The position numbers were made by a program, and so were the translations under genes. The notes under the pieces were generated by a model. That model was not told the origin of the DNA, did no database searches, and worked only from the letters and a program-made list of their open reading frames with translations. From Anaerolineales bacterium (GTDB lineage Bacteria; Chloroflexota; Anaerolineae; Anaerolineales; Anaerolineaceae), in assembly GCA_020060485.1 (NCBI GenBank), contig JAGVAB010000152.1:6472-70471 (forward strand): a stretch of DNA of 64,000 nt, given 5' to 3'. This document shows, in pieces, positions 8,905 through 17,658 of this stretch; the first letter of the stretch is position 1, and each line of letters begins with the position of its first letter.

Positions 8905-9879
8905 GTGAGTGCTCTAAGTAATATGGTGACCCCAAAGGTCGAACGAGAAGCTGAAGCCCGTAACTATGGCAAGTTTGTCATCGGCCCTCTGGAACGAGGG
9001 TACGGCATCACCCTGGGCAATGCCCTGCGGCGGGTGCTGCTCTCTTCCCTTGAGGGAGCGGCAGTAACATCTGTACGAATCACGGATGTGCTGCATGAGT
9101 TCAGTGATATTCCCGGCGTCCGCGAGGACGTGGTTCAGGTGATCTTGCAGCTCAAACTGCTTCGCATGATGCTGCATGATGTCGATAGCGCTTACCTTCA
9201 CCTTGAAGTGCATGGTGAAGGTGTGGTCACGGCGGCGGATATTCAGGTGCCGGCTGAGGTTGAAATTGTCAACCCGGATTTGTACCTCTTCACCGTTGAT
9301 GATCCCAAGACCCATCTTGAATTTGATTTCACAGTCGAGCGCGGGCGGGGTTATTCGCCTGCCAATGAACGCAGCGGCCGGCTTCCGATTGGCGATCTGC
9401 CGATCGATGCCATTTTTGGGCCGGTGCAGCGCGTGAACTGGACGGTGGGTTCTGCCCGCGTGGGCCAGAGTACCAATTATGACCGGCTGATCCTTGAGAT
9501 CTGGACGGATGGGACTCGCAGCCCGGAGAATTCGTTGTCGACGGCTTCCATGATCCTGATCGATCATCTGCGCTATATCTCTGGCATCACCGAAGAAATG
9601 CTGATGGTCATCCCTGATGAAGTGGAGACTGGCAGTCACCTGACCAGTGAAGCCGCTGAGACTCCGATCGAAAACCTGGATCTTTCCGTGCGGGTGTTCA
9701 ACTCACTTAAACGTACTGGAATAACCACGGTCGGGAATGTGTTGGAGTTGCTGGAAAAAGGTGAAGATGCTGTAATGTCCATTCGCAACTTCGGCGAGAA
9801 GAGCCTGGATGAACTGCGCGACAAGATGAAGGAAAAGGGCTTCCTTCTGGACGAAGATTCTGAAACGGAGAATGATTAG
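8905..9879 (+). CDS. rpoA: RNA polymerase alpha subunit
   Basis: The 324-residue protein has the N-terminal dimer domain (GKFVIGPLERGYGITLGNALRR, LLSSLEGAAVTSVRI) and the C-terminal domain with helix-hairpin-helix (LSVRVFNSLKRTGITTVGNV, IRNFGEKSLDELRDKM) that touches UP elements and activators. The start is a GTG at 8905 after agaagga; the nearby ATG at 8898 is in a frame that stops after seven codons. An acidic tail ends the protein. Confidence 0.98.
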   Translation: MSALSNMVTPKVEREAEARNYGKFVIGPLERGYGITLGNALRRVLLSSLEGAAVTSVRITDVLHEFSDIPGVREDVVQVILQLKLLRMMLHDVDSAYLHLEVHGEGVVTAADIQVPAEVEIVNPDLYLFTVDDPKTHLEFDFTVERGRGYSPANERSGRLPIGDLPIDAIFGPVQRVNWTVGSARVGQSTNYDRLILEIWTDGTRSPENSLSTASMILIDHLRYISGITEEMLMVIPDEVETGSHLTSEAAETPIENLDLSVRVFNSLKRTGITTVGNVLELLEKGEDAVMSIRNFGEKSLDELRDKMKEKGFLLDEDSETEND

Positions 9880-9881
9880 AG

Positions 9882-10262
9882 ATGCGGCATCAAGTATATG
9901 GAAAGAAACTTTCTCGCAGCAAGGACCAGCGAACGGCCCTGCGACGGACGATGATCCGTCAGCTTTTCATGAATGAAAAGATCAGCACCACCAAGGCCAA
10001 GGCTATCGCCATTCGCGGCGAAGCGGAACGCCTGATCACATTGGCCCGCAACAGTGAAAAGGGCAGTGATGTGGATAAGGTGAATGCCCGCCGTTTGGCG
10101 GCCAAGAAGCTGGGTGGAGCACCGCTCGAGGTCAAAAAGCTGTTTGAAGAAATTGGCCCGCGTTATGCCAACCGCAATGGCGGCTACACGCGAATGTTCA
10201 AGCTTGGCATGCGTCAGGGTGACGCGGCCGAAGTTGTCGTGCTCGAACTGGTTGAAGAGTAG
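9882..10262 (+). CDS. rplQ: 50S ribosomal protein L17
   Basis: The 126-residue protein matches bL17: MRHQVYGKKLSRSKDQRTAL, then RRTMIRQLFMNEKISTTKAKA and the C-terminal GGYTRMFKLGMRQGDAAEVVVLELVE. It starts 2 bases after the rpoA stop, so translation is probably coupled, and closes the alpha operon proper before truA. Confidence 0.97.
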   Translation: MRHQVYGKKLSRSKDQRTALRRTMIRQLFMNEKISTTKAKAIAIRGEAERLITLARNSEKGSDVDKVNARRLAAKKLGGAPLEVKKLFEEIGPRYANRNGGYTRMFKLGMRQGDAAEVVVLELVEE

Positions 10263-10288
10263 ACCATCCGGGAAAATTCCGGACGGGA

Positions 10289-11056
10289 ATGGCACGTTAC
10301 CAAGTTACTTTAGCTTACGATGGCACGGAATTCCTGGGGTTTCAGCGCCAGGAGACGGAAGCACGTACCGTCCAGGGTGAAATCGAAGCAGCACTGCGCT
10401 GTTTGAACTGGCAGGAGGAATCCATTCTGGCTGCCGGACGAACGGATACCGGGGTGCATGCTTCGGGGCAGGTGATCGCCTTTGACCTGGAATGGAAGCA
10501 TCCGTTGGAGGCGCTGCAAAATGCCCTGAATGCCCATTTGCCGCCCGACATTGCAGTGAGCAGGGTTAGGGAAGCGCCTGCGGACTTTCATCCGCGTTAT
10601 GACGCCCGGTTTCGCACGTATGCATATACGATCTATTGCGAACCTGTCCGGCACCCGCTGCGTGATCGTTATGCATGGCGTGTTTGGCCCCCGGTGACGG
10701 AGGCGGACTTGAACCGGGCAGCAGCTTTGCTGCCTGGCATACACGACTTTGCTGCCTTGGGCACGCCGCCGCCCCGCAAGGGGGGCAGCACCCGCCGAAC
10801 GATCTACAGGGCGGCCTGGCAAACCCAGGTCAGCGGTATGCGGTTCGAAATTACCGCCAATGCTTTCCTTTACCATATGGTCAGACGGCTTGTATTTCTG
10901 AACGTGATGGTGGCTGCAGGCAAGATCAGCCTGGAGAGTCTCTTGGCAGGATTGCAGGCTTTTCAACCGCAAATCCCTGGCCTGGCACCGCCGCAAGGTC
11001 TGGTTTTGACAGAAGTGCGCTTCAAGGATGAGAATGCCATCGAAGGCGAAGAGTGA
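10289..11056 (+). CDS. truA: tRNA pseudouridine synthase A
   Basis: The 255-residue enzyme makes pseudouridine at positions 38-40 of tRNA anticodon arms. The catalytic Asp53 is in AAGRTDTGVHASGQV. Other TruA blocks are YDGTEFLGFQRQ at the start, RTYAYTIYC and the C-terminal FLYHMVRRLV. Length is normal. It lies between rplQ and rplM, a common order in Gram-positive-type clusters. Confidence 0.96.
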   Translation: MARYQVTLAYDGTEFLGFQRQETEARTVQGEIEAALRCLNWQEESILAAGRTDTGVHASGQVIAFDLEWKHPLEALQNALNAHLPPDIAVSRVREAPADFHPRYDARFRTYAYTIYCEPVRHPLRDRYAWRVWPPVTEADLNRAAALLPGIHDFAALGTPPPRKGGSTRRTIYRAAWQTQVSGMRFEITANAFLYHMVRRLVFLNVMVAAGKISLESLLAGLQAFQPQIPGLAPPQGLVLTEVRFKDENAIEGEE

Positions 11057-11105
11057 TTTGAGATTTGTACAGAAGGTTTAATGCCTTGACTGTGAGTGGA
11101 GAAGA

Positions 11106-11540
11106 ATGATGACAATGGAAAAAACCTATGTCATTAAGGGCAAAACAGAACCCAACTGGATCCTGGTAGATGCCAAGGATCAGAGTTTGGGACGCCTGGC
11201 TACCCAGATTGCACAATATATTCTGGGCAAGCACAAACCGACATATACTCCCGGTGTGGACATGGGCGATGAGGTGGTGGTGATTAATGCAGCTCACCTG
11301 AGCTTCACCCAGAAACGCCTGGAAGAAAAGATGTATTACTGGCACACTTCATACCCTGGCGGTTTGAAGGAAATGACCTTGAAAGATATGCTGGAAAAGC
11401 ATCCGGAGCGCGTGCTTCGCAAGGCGGTTTGGGGGATGATCCCTCATAACAAGCTCGGCCGGCATTTGATCAAGCGGTTGCGGATTTATCCTGAGGCTGA
11501 GCATGCTCATGAAGCCCAGAATCCCCAACTGGTTGCATAA
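11106..11540 (+). CDS. rplM: 50S ribosomal protein L13
   Basis: The 144-residue product has the uL13 pattern: KTYVIKGKTEPNWILVDAKD, GRLATQIAQYILGKHKPTYTP, YYWHTSYPGGLKEMTLKDML and VWGMIPHNKLGRHLIKRLRIY. It is an early 23S assembly protein. Two adjacent ATGs (11106, 11109) follow ggagaag; the downstream ATG at 11115 gives the more usual MEKTYVIKG start. It is paired with rpsI. Confidence 0.97.
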   Translation: MMTMEKTYVIKGKTEPNWILVDAKDQSLGRLATQIAQYILGKHKPTYTPGVDMGDEVVVINAAHLSFTQKRLEEKMYYWHTSYPGGLKEMTLKDMLEKHPERVLRKAVWGMIPHNKLGRHLIKRLRIYPEAEHAHEAQNPQLVA

Positions 11541-11557
11541 GGATTTGAGGAGAGACT

Positions 11558-11953
11558 ATGTCTGTTCGATATTATGAGGGTATTGGTCGCCGCAAGGAAA
11601 GCACAGCTCGCGTTCGCGTGATGGAAGGCACTGGCCTGTTCACTGTGAATGACAAAACCCTGGAAGAGTACTTTACTCGTCTGGGCGATGCTGAAGCCAT
11701 CCTGGCAGTTCTGGAAGCCTATGGGCGGAATCGTTCCAGCTTTGATATTACTGTGAAGGTCAATGGCGGCGGCGTAACCGGTCAGACCGATTCGGTGCAG
11801 CTTGGTTTGGCACGCTCGCTGGTTAAGTATGACCCGAATTGTGTCTCAGTACTGCGCAAGGGTGGTTTCATGACCCGCGACCCACGCATCAAGGAACGCA
11901 AGAAACCAGGTTTGAAGCGCGCCCGCAAGGCCCCGACCTACACCAAGCGTTAG
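11558..11953 (+). CDS. rpsI: 30S ribosomal protein S9
   Basis: The 131-residue protein shows YYEGIGRRKESTARVRVMEG, VNGGGVTGQTDSVQLGLARS and the basic tail KKPGLKRARKAPTYTKR, whose last residues contact P-site tRNA. The ATG follows ttgaggaga. It is the last gene of the ribosomal cluster; a strong terminator begins 68 bases downstream. Confidence 0.98.
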   Translation: MSVRYYEGIGRRKESTARVRVMEGTGLFTVNDKTLEEYFTRLGDAEAILAVLEAYGRNRSSFDITVKVNGGGVTGQTDSVQLGLARSLVKYDPNCVSVLRKGGFMTRDPRIKERKKPGLKRARKAPTYTKR

Positions 11954-12021
11954 ATCGCTGGTTCACTTCGTTTGCCAGGCTTTTCAGACTGGCACAATGA
12001 ACAATGTTCGTTTAATTCTTA

Positions 12022-12054
12022 CACCGGCGGCAGCCTGCCGCCGGTGCTGTTTTT
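12022..12054 (+). terminator. Rho-independent terminator after rpsI
   Basis: An 11-base-pair GC-rich stem (CACCGGCGGCA with TGCCGCCGGTG) and a 3-base loop are followed by ctgttttt. It closes the ribosomal cluster. Although the frame of mazG is open across it, this argues that mazG starts downstream. Confidence 0.9.
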
Positions 12055-12097
12055 GAACAGCGAAACCTTGCATTACCTGAGGGTAGAGGTGCACCCC

Positions 12098-13234
12098 ATG
12101 TCTTCACGACTTACTGTGTCAGAACCCAATGCAGGCCGCTGGCTGGGCCTGGTCGTCAATGCCTTGCAGCTTGATCTTTCAGTGCCTGTCACCTGGCTGG
12201 AGGCAGCGGCATGTAACGGCCAACATGTGCCGCCTTTTTCTACTGCCTTTCCGGCGGTGATCGTCAAACTGGACAGCAGCCAATTGGTACAGATGCAGGC
12301 TCTTCTGCAAGAGTTTTACCCCGCTGGCCACTTGCTACGGCTGGTTATTGACCTTGATCAGAAGGGGCCATCTGTGCTTGAGTTGAAGCTGGCTGACCTG
12401 GGAAGCTGCCGGGCGGGAGAGACCAACGCCTTGTACGTGCCCGCCATCAGCGATGATGCTTCCTTCGACGCTTTTCAGGAAGTGATTGCCCATTTGCGCG
12501 CCCCGGATGGCTGCCCCTGGGATCGTAAACAAACTCACCTTTCGCTGCGCAGCAGCCTGCTTTCCGAAGTGTATGAGGTTTTGGACGCGCTGGATTCCAA
12601 TGATATTCCTGCCCTTCAGGAGGAACTGGGCGATTTGCTGTTGCAGATCGTGATGCATGCCCAGATCGCCCGCGAGGCGGGAATGTTCAGCATGGTGGAT
12701 GTGCTGCAGGGCATCAGCCGCAAACTTGTCCACCGCCACCCGCATGTGTTTGGAGAAGTGAAGGTTGAAGGTGCAGAAAATGTGCTGGCGCTGTGGGAGG
12801 AGATCAAGGCCGGAGAGCGCAAGCAGAATGGGCAGCAGGAAGAAAAGGGGATGCTGGACGGTGTTCCTGCGGCCTACCCGTCTCTGGCGCAGGCGCAGGA
12901 ATATCAGGAGCGCGTGGCGCGGGTGGGTTTTGACTGGGATCAGATCGAGGCCGTCTGGGACAAGGTGTTTGAAGAACTGACAGAGCTGCAACAGGCGCAA
13001 GACCCGGCGGAGCGCAGCGCCGAGATGGGTGATATTTTGTTTGCGCTGGTCAACCTGGCACGCTGGCTGAAGATCGATGCAGAAAGTGTGTTGCGTCAGA
13101 CCAACCAACGTTTCCGCCGCCGTTTCCGGCATGTGGAAAAGCGGGCATTGGAAGAAGGCCGCACATTGGCTGAGATGACCCTGGCAGAAATGGACGTGTT
13201 TTGGGATGAGGCCAAGCGGCTGGAAAAGGAATAG
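12098..13234 (+). CDS. mazG: MazG nucleotide pyrophosphohydrolase with a half tetrapyrrole-methylase domain
   Basis: The 378-residue product has a C-terminal MazG part (from about residue 125) with HLRAPDGCPWDRKQTHLSLR, the metal-binding SEVYEVLDALD and EELGDLLLQIVMHAQIA, followed by a second MazG helical unit. MazG hydrolyses NTPs to NMP and PPi. The first 125 residues resemble only the C-terminal half of the tetrapyrrole methylase domain found in YabN-type fusions, ending in LYVPAI where those end LYVPPL; the SAM-binding half is missing. The ATG at 12098 is chosen because it lies past the terminator. It has no clear RBS. Confidence 0.85.
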   Translation: MSSRLTVSEPNAGRWLGLVVNALQLDLSVPVTWLEAAACNGQHVPPFSTAFPAVIVKLDSSQLVQMQALLQEFYPAGHLLRLVIDLDQKGPSVLELKLADLGSCRAGETNALYVPAISDDASFDAFQEVIAHLRAPDGCPWDRKQTHLSLRSSLLSEVYEVLDALDSNDIPALQEELGDLLLQIVMHAQIAREAGMFSMVDVLQGISRKLVHRHPHVFGEVKVEGAENVLALWEEIKAGERKQNGQQEEKGMLDGVPAAYPSLAQAQEYQERVARVGFDWDQIEAVWDKVFEELTELQQAQDPAERSAEMGDILFALVNLARWLKIDAESVLRQTNQRFRRRFRHVEKRALEEGRTLAEMTLAEMDVFWDEAKRLEKE

Positions 13235-13260
13235 ACGCAAGGGGAAATCATTCGAAAGCA

Positions 13261-13295
13261 AACCGCCCTGATGATCATGATCAGGGCGGTTTTTC
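13261..13295 (+). terminator. Terminator between mazG and tnaA
   Basis: An 11-base-pair stem (ACCGCCCTGAT with ATCAGGGCGGT) has a 7-base loop and is followed by TTTTTCTT on the + strand. On the - strand it is followed by a weaker T-containing stretch, so it may also serve the convergent tryptophanase gene. Confidence 0.85.
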
Positions 13296-13343
13296 TTATC
13301 AAAACGCAGATCGAGTTTTATCGAGGTGTCGGTTTGATTTTGG

Positions 13344-14726
13344 CTAATTAGCGAGCGGCTCAAAGCGGCAGGTGAAGTGGCGCATCAGCGGGGGGGCGTA
13401 AGTGATACGGTAACCGCTGATTTGTTGCCGTTTATCCAGCAGTCGAATAAGGGTTTCGGCCACATAATCGAGGTGACTCTGGGTGTAAACCCGGCGCGGC
13501 AGAGCCAGGCGGACCAGTTCCAGTTTGGGGTAAATCATCTCGCCGCTGTCGGGGTCGGGGAAGGCAAAAGCCACTGATCCAAGCTCCACACCGCGGATAC
13601 CGCCTTCAAGATAGAGGGCAGCCGCCAGCGCCTGATCGGGGAAAAGCTCATGGGGGAGATGAGGCAGAAAGCGCCCGGCATCCACATAAACGGCATGCCC
13701 ACCGGGCGGCAGGATGATGGGCACGCCACCATCTTTCAATTTGTTTGCCAGATAGGCGGTTTGCTGCAAACGGTAGGCCAGGTAGGATTCTTCCAGGCCT
13801 TCTTTCAGGCCGGTGGCCATGGCGTCCAGATCACGGCCGGCCAGTCCGCCATAGGTGACGAAGCCCTCACGCATGATCAATTCATTGCTGGCGGTCTGGA
13901 AGAGGTTGTCATCGTTCATGGCCAGAAAGCCGCCGATGTTGACCAGGGCGTCTTTTTTGGCGCTCATCCAGGCACCATCTGCCAGGCTGAACATTTCGCG
14001 GGCGATTTCCAAAGGGGATTTATTCGCATAGCCGGGTTCGCGCAGTTTGATGAAATAGGCGTTTTCTGCATAGCGGCAGGCATCGATAAAAAAGGGGATG
14101 CCAAATTCCTTGTAGGTGGCGGCAACTTCGCGGATATTGCTCATCGAGACGGGCTGACCGCCGCCGGCGTTGTTGGTCACGGTGATCGCCCCGAAGGGGA
14201 TGTTTTCCACACCCACTCGCTGGATGAGGCTGCGCAGCTTGGCAATGTCCATGTTGCCTTTGAAGGGATGTTCGTATTCGGGGTCGAGGCCTTCATCGAT
14301 GACCAGATTGGTGGGGCGGCCGCCGCGGGCACGGATGTTGCCTTCGGTGGTGTCAAAGTGCATGTTGGAAGGGACGTACATGCCGGGCTTTATGAGGATG
14401 GAAGCCATGATGTTTTCGGCTGCGCGTCCCTGGTGAGTGGGGAGAAAATGCTTGAAGCCGAAGATTTCCTGCATGACAGCCGCAAGGCGGTGGTAGGAAC
14501 GCGCCCCGGCATAGGATTCATCGCCTTCCATAATGGCTGCCCATTGGTGCTGGCTCATGGAGCCAGTGCCGGAATCAGTCAGTAGATCGATAAAGACGTC
14601 TTCTGCCCGCAAAGCGAAGAGATTATATCCGGCCTGCTGCATGGCCTTCAGGCGTTCTTCGGCAGGGATAAGGCGGATTGGTTCAACCATTTTGATGCGG
14701 AAGGGTTCAACGGGGTGGTTAGGCAT
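13344..14726 (-). CDS. tnaA: Tryptophanase (tryptophan indole-lyase)
   Basis: The 460-residue PLP enzyme belongs to the beta-eliminating lyase family ([21 protein letters not shown], and the PLP lysine in [10 protein letters not shown] near residue 258). Tyrosine phenol-lyase is the close alternative; that enzyme has Met and Arg in the MER segment, whereas this protein has VEL at residues 380-382, as in tryptophanases. It cleaves tryptophan to indole, pyruvate and ammonia. The start at 14726 follows ggagga; an upstream start at 14768 lacks such a signal. No tnaB or tnaC is nearby. Confidence 0.88.
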   Translation of the reverse strand: MPNHPVEPFRIKMVEPIRLIPAEERLKAMQQAGYNLFALRAEDVFIDLLTDSGTGSMSQHQWAAIMEGDESYAGARSYHRLAAVMQEIFGFKHFLPTHQGRAAENIMASILIKPGMYVPSNMHFDTTEGNIRARGGRPTNLVIDEGLDPEYEHPFKGNMDIAKLRSLIQRVGVENIPFGAITVTNNAGGGQPVSMSNIREVAATYKEFGIPFFIDACRYAENAYFIKLREPGYANKSPLEIAREMFSLADGAWMSAKKDALVNIGGFLAMNDDNLFQTASNELIMREGFVTYGGLAGRDLDAMATGLKEGLEESYLAYRLQQTAYLANKLKDGGVPIILPPGGHAVYVDAGRFLPHLPHELFPDQALAAALYLEGGIRGVELGSVAFAFPDPDSGEMIYPKLELVRLALPRRVYTQSHLDYVAETLIRLLDKRQQISGYRITYAPPLMRHFTCRFEPLAN

Positions 14727-14779
14727 GAGTTCCTCCGATTTGAAATTGGGCATAATGCCTGCGAGCAAATGCTTGGGTG

Positions 14780-14788
14780 ATTATAACA
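14780..14788 (-). promoter_or_regulatory. Extended -10 element for tnaA
   Basis: On the - strand TGTTATAAT reads as an extended -10 (TG, one base, TATAAT). No good -35 box is visible 16-18 bases upstream. Transcription would start near 14773, about 47 bases before the tnaA start. Confidence 0.5.
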
Positions 14789-14852
14789 CCCTTGATTCGG
14801 AATGCAGCTTTAAAAATGAATGGGTCTCTGGAATTTGCCGGAAAAGAGGAGT

Positions 14853-14882
14853 TTGTGGGAATTTGTATTATGTTGGTATAAT
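14853..14882 (+). promoter_or_regulatory. Promoter of the pentapeptide-repeat gene
   Basis: TTGTGG (14853-14858) is 18 bases from a perfect TATAAT (14877-14882), which is itself preceded by TGG as an extended -10. The start of transcription would fall about 20 bases before the ATG at 14910. Confidence 0.6.
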
Positions 14883-14909
14883 TCATCATAAAATATTTCC
14901 GGGAAGTGA

Positions 14910-15701
14910 ATGATGAATAAGAACGAACTTAATGGCATATTATCGAAACATTTGATTTGGTTGAACAATAAAACGAAGGGGGAAGGACAGGCAATATTGG
15001 TTGGCGCTCACTTGCATCAGGCGTGCCTGCAAGGGGCTGCCTTGCGCAGGGCGGTACTGCGGCGGGCAGACCTGAGTGGTGCAAATCTGAAGGGCGCTGG
15101 CTTGAAACGAGCTGATCTTTCGGAAGCCAATCTTAATGAGGTGGACTTGAGCCAGGCCGACTTGAGCCGGTCAGACCTGAGTGAAGCCTGGTTGGAAAAT
15201 GCCCTTCTGGTGGGCGCAAATTTGCGCCGCTCCAATTTGAGCGAAGCCAATCTGGATGGCGCCAATGCCAGCCAGGCGAATTTTTACCATGCAGATTGCA
15301 GTGGGGCACGCTTTTCGCGTGCTGTACTGGCTGGTGCAGTGTTGAAGGAGGCCGATTTCAGTGAGTGTAATTTGCAGGAAGCAGATTTGACTGGTGCTGA
15401 CCTGTACAATGTCAATCTCAATGAGTCAAATCTGCAAAACGCCAGGTTGGATGCAGCGAATTTGATCAAGGCCAATATCAGCCATATCGATTTGACCGGG
15501 GCATCTTTGGAAGGGGCACATCTGAATGGCGCTGATGGCTATAAAGCCAGGCTGCATGGAGCCAATCTGCGCAACGCTGATTTGACCCGGGCCAATTTCC
15601 ACAAGGCTGATCTATCGGAAGCCGATCTGACCGGCGCGATCCTGGATGGCACCATCATGCCGGACGGATCGGTCCACCAAATTGCTGACCAGGCTGGATG
15701 A
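14910..15701 (+). CDS. Pentapeptide-repeat protein
   Basis: The 263-residue protein is built almost wholly, from about residue 30, of A(D/N)LxX repeats such as LSGANLKGAGLKRADLSEAN. This folds into a right-handed quadrilateral beta-helix. The codon phasing of Leu every fifth residue is unbroken. Members include DNA-mimicking gyrase protectors, but most have no known role and this one lacks the loops typical of Qnr proteins. It has no signal peptide, so it is probably cytosolic. It overlaps the next gene by ATGA. Confidence 0.9.
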   Translation: MMNKNELNGILSKHLIWLNNKTKGEGQAILVGAHLHQACLQGAALRRAVLRRADLSGANLKGAGLKRADLSEANLNEVDLSQADLSRSDLSEAWLENALLVGANLRRSNLSEANLDGANASQANFYHADCSGARFSRAVLAGAVLKEADFSECNLQEADLTGADLYNVNLNESNLQNARLDAANLIKANISHIDLTGASLEGAHLNGADGYKARLHGANLRNADLTRANFHKADLSEADLTGAILDGTIMPDGSVHQIADQAG

Positions 15702-16291
15702 AGCGGATTCTTCGCTGGATTGTTCGAGGGGGGATTGCCATGGCATTTGGGTTGCTGCTGGCTGGTTTCTGGCCGCTGCAACTGAAGCAAGAGAACCTGG
15801 CCGTATTATTACCTTTGCCAGAGCCAATTCCAGCGGAATTTTCCTTTCAGCGGCCGAAAAATTTGCAGGTCAACCGGCTGTCACAAATTTCCATGTCGAT
15901 TGATCTGGTTGACTCTGTCGGGTTGGGCGGAGAAACCAATGCAGTCCTGGTCTACCGGCTTGAGCTGGACGGAGCTCAGGTGTTTCCGAATGGCTCCGTG
16001 CAAATCCCTCTGGCGGCCAATCACCATCAGGAAGTGCTCTGGAATGTGAGCCTGCCGCGACCAGGCGAGTACAGCGGAACCTGGTGGGTGTATCTGGAGC
16101 AGGTGGCAAGAGAAGGCCATCAGGTTGAACAACAGGCTTTGGTGGCGAAAAAATTCACAGTGGCCGGTTTTCGATTTTTGGGGATGTCCAACAAGCTGAC
16201 GCGCTGGCTGGGGATTGTGGGACTTGTGGCCGGGCTGCTGGTGGAAACCGGAGTTGCCCTGATATCCAGGCGCAGCATTGAAATTCGCTGA
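15698..16291 (+). CDS. Membrane-anchored protein of unknown function
   Basis: I do not recognise this 197-residue protein. It has an N-terminal hydrophobic segment (IAMAFGLLLAGFWPLQL, about residues 9-25) and a C-terminal one (WLGIVGLVAGLLVETGVALI, about 168-187). The 140 residues between look like a beta-rich extracytoplasmic domain (LVYRLELDGAQVFPNGSVQ and a GEYSGTWWVYLEQV strand pair). The start overlaps the stop of the pentapeptide gene, so the two are cotranslated. The F0 genes follow from their own promoter. Confidence 0.75.
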   Translation: MKRILRWIVRGGIAMAFGLLLAGFWPLQLKQENLAVLLPLPEPIPAEFSFQRPKNLQVNRLSQISMSIDLVDSVGLGGETNAVLVYRLELDGAQVFPNGSVQIPLAANHHQEVLWNVSLPRPGEYSGTWWVYLEQVAREGHQVEQQALVAKKFTVAGFRFLGMSNKLTRWLGIVGLVAGLLVETGVALISRRSIEIR

Positions 16292-16315
16292 CCCGGGTTC
16301 AGAAGGTTCTGGCTG

Positions 16316-16324
16316 TGATATAAT
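16316..16324 (+). promoter_or_regulatory. Extended -10 promoter of the F0 operon
   Basis: TGATATAAT gives a TG-extended perfect -10 at 16319-16324. Only a weak -35 (ggttca, 16296-16301) is seen. The expected start of transcription, 16331-16332, is 2-3 bases from the ATG at 16334, so the first gene may be translated from a leaderless mRNA. Confidence 0.6.
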
Positions 16325-16333
16325 CTCCAAACG

Positions 16334-16618
16334 ATGGAACAAAAACAATCGTCGCATACAGGAAAGAGAAAAACCCTGTTCAATGTTACAACGGCAGTTG
16401 TACTTGGACAGGTTGGTTTTTTGACGCTGTTGATCGTTCTGCTGGCAGTGGGTGCCGGCTTGTGGCTGGATGGTGTTCTTTCCACAAGGCCGTTGTTTAC
16501 ACTGATCCTGGTTTTGGCCAGCATTCCCCTTTCGCTGGTACTTACCGTAAAAACGGTGAAACGGGCGATCCAACGTGAAAAACAAAAATTGCCTGGAAAG
16601 GGTTTGAATGGTGAGTGA
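16334..16618 (+). CDS. AtpI/AtpZ-like ATP synthase accessory protein
   Basis: The 94-residue protein has two hydrophobic helices (VVLGQVGFLTLLIVLLAVGAG and FTLILVLASIPLSLVLTV) separated by a short loop with GLWLDGVLSTRP, the pattern of the small AtpI/AtpZ family encoded ahead of F0 subunits and linked to c-ring assembly and magnesium uptake. It overlaps atpB by 11 bases. No RBS precedes its ATG, in keeping with a leaderless start. Confidence 0.75.
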   Translation: MEQKQSSHTGKRKTLFNVTTAVVLGQVGFLTLLIVLLAVGAGLWLDGVLSTRPLFTLILVLASIPLSLVLTVKTVKRAIQREKQKLPGKGLNGE

Positions 16619-17633
16619 AGTTTTACCGGTAAGCGGGCCCAAAGGCCGCAAGGGGCAATGGATACTGCTGGTTGGGGTGATTGCGGCAGGTTTCGTTCTG
16701 TCCATCCTCGTGCCACCGGTGCAGCCAGAGATCCGACTGGCTGCTGAGCGTCTCAGCCAGCAGCCGTTGTTTGGTGAAGTGTATCTCACCAATACCATGC
16801 TGGCGATGCTGGTAGTAGATGTGGTGGTGCTGGTGATTGGTCTGATGATCCGCCGCATGGCACTTAAAAATGATGGCCGGGTGCCGGGCGGATTTATGGG
16901 GGCAGTTGAGGCTGTGCTGGATATGTTTTATGGCTTGACAGAGAAAGCTGCGGGCAAAAAATGGGCAAGAACCATCTTCCCATTTTTTGCCATTATTTTC
17001 CTGTATGTGTTGGTTGCCAACTGGATGGAGATGATCCCGGGTGTGGAAAGTGTGGGCTTTTTGGAGCCCCGCCCAGCAGGTGAGGGGTTTTTGGCCAGAC
17101 CTTTGGGGTTTCTAAACCTTCATGTTCTTATTGCAGAGACTCCGGCCGCAGGTGAACAGGGGTATGGTTTGACCCCGTGGCTACGCACTGTACCCACGGA
17201 TATCAATTTCACCCTGGCTCTGGCGATTTTTTCCATTGTCATGGTGCAGGTGGTGGGTTTCAAATCTTTGGGTATCGGTTATTTTTCGAAATACTTTAAC
17301 TTTCGGCAGCTCTTTAAGAAACCGCTCACTGGTTTGATCGACCTGGCAGTTGGGATTCTGGAGTTAATCTCGGAATTTTCAAAAATGATCTCTTTCACCT
17401 TCCGGTTGTTCGGCAATGTCTTTGCCGGGATGGTGATCATCATTGTGATTGGGACGCTGGTACCCATGCTGCCGGTGCAATCCATTTTTCTTGGTCTGGA
17501 ATTGTTCACTGGCGCTATTCAGGCACTGGTGTTTGGCATGTTAACGATGGTCTTTATGTCCATGGCGTTGCGCGGGCATGGCGTCAAGGAACCGGAAGTC
17601 GAGAATGAAGCTGGTGATGAAGTCCCGGCATGA
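16608..17633 (+). CDS. atpB: ATP synthase F0 subunit a
   Basis: The 341-residue membrane protein carries the proton half-channels. The essential Arg lies in SFTFRLFGNVFAGM (about residue 264), and the family helix LGLELFTGAIQALVFGMLTM follows. It is longer than the usual 240-270 residues: the first 110 residues include an extra N-terminal helix (WILLVGVIAAGFVLSILVPP) and there is a loop (residues 147-190) rich in Gly and Pro. The last residues are acidic. It precedes atpE by 25 bases. Confidence 0.95.
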   Translation: MVSEVLPVSGPKGRKGQWILLVGVIAAGFVLSILVPPVQPEIRLAAERLSQQPLFGEVYLTNTMLAMLVVDVVVLVIGLMIRRMALKNDGRVPGGFMGAVEAVLDMFYGLTEKAAGKKWARTIFPFFAIIFLYVLVANWMEMIPGVESVGFLEPRPAGEGFLARPLGFLNLHVLIAETPAAGEQGYGLTPWLRTVPTDINFTLALAIFSIVMVQVVGFKSLGIGYFSKYFNFRQLFKKPLTGLIDLAVGILELISEFSKMISFTFRLFGNVFAGMVIIIVIGTLVPMLPVQSIFLGLELFTGAIQALVFGMLTMVFMSMALRGHGVKEPEVENEAGDEVPA

Positions 17634-17658
17634 GCTTGAAATTGGAGGCAGTAAAGCA

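Noticed and set aside
11972..12097. Extension of mazG upstream to the rpsI stop
   Set aside because: The frame is open only by chance and would translate the rpsI terminator; no domain is gained.
13650..14585. Long + strand open frame opposite tryptophanase
   Set aside because: It is antisense to an intact enzyme gene with full motifs; no RBS or family signature.
13344..14726. Tyrosine phenol-lyase as the identity of the PLP lyase
   Set aside because: The Met and Arg of the MER segment that mark tyrosine phenol-lyase are Val and Leu here, as in tryptophanase.
14910..15701. Qnr-type quinolone resistance protein
   Set aside because: Only the generic pentapeptide pattern is present; Qnr loops and length features are not.
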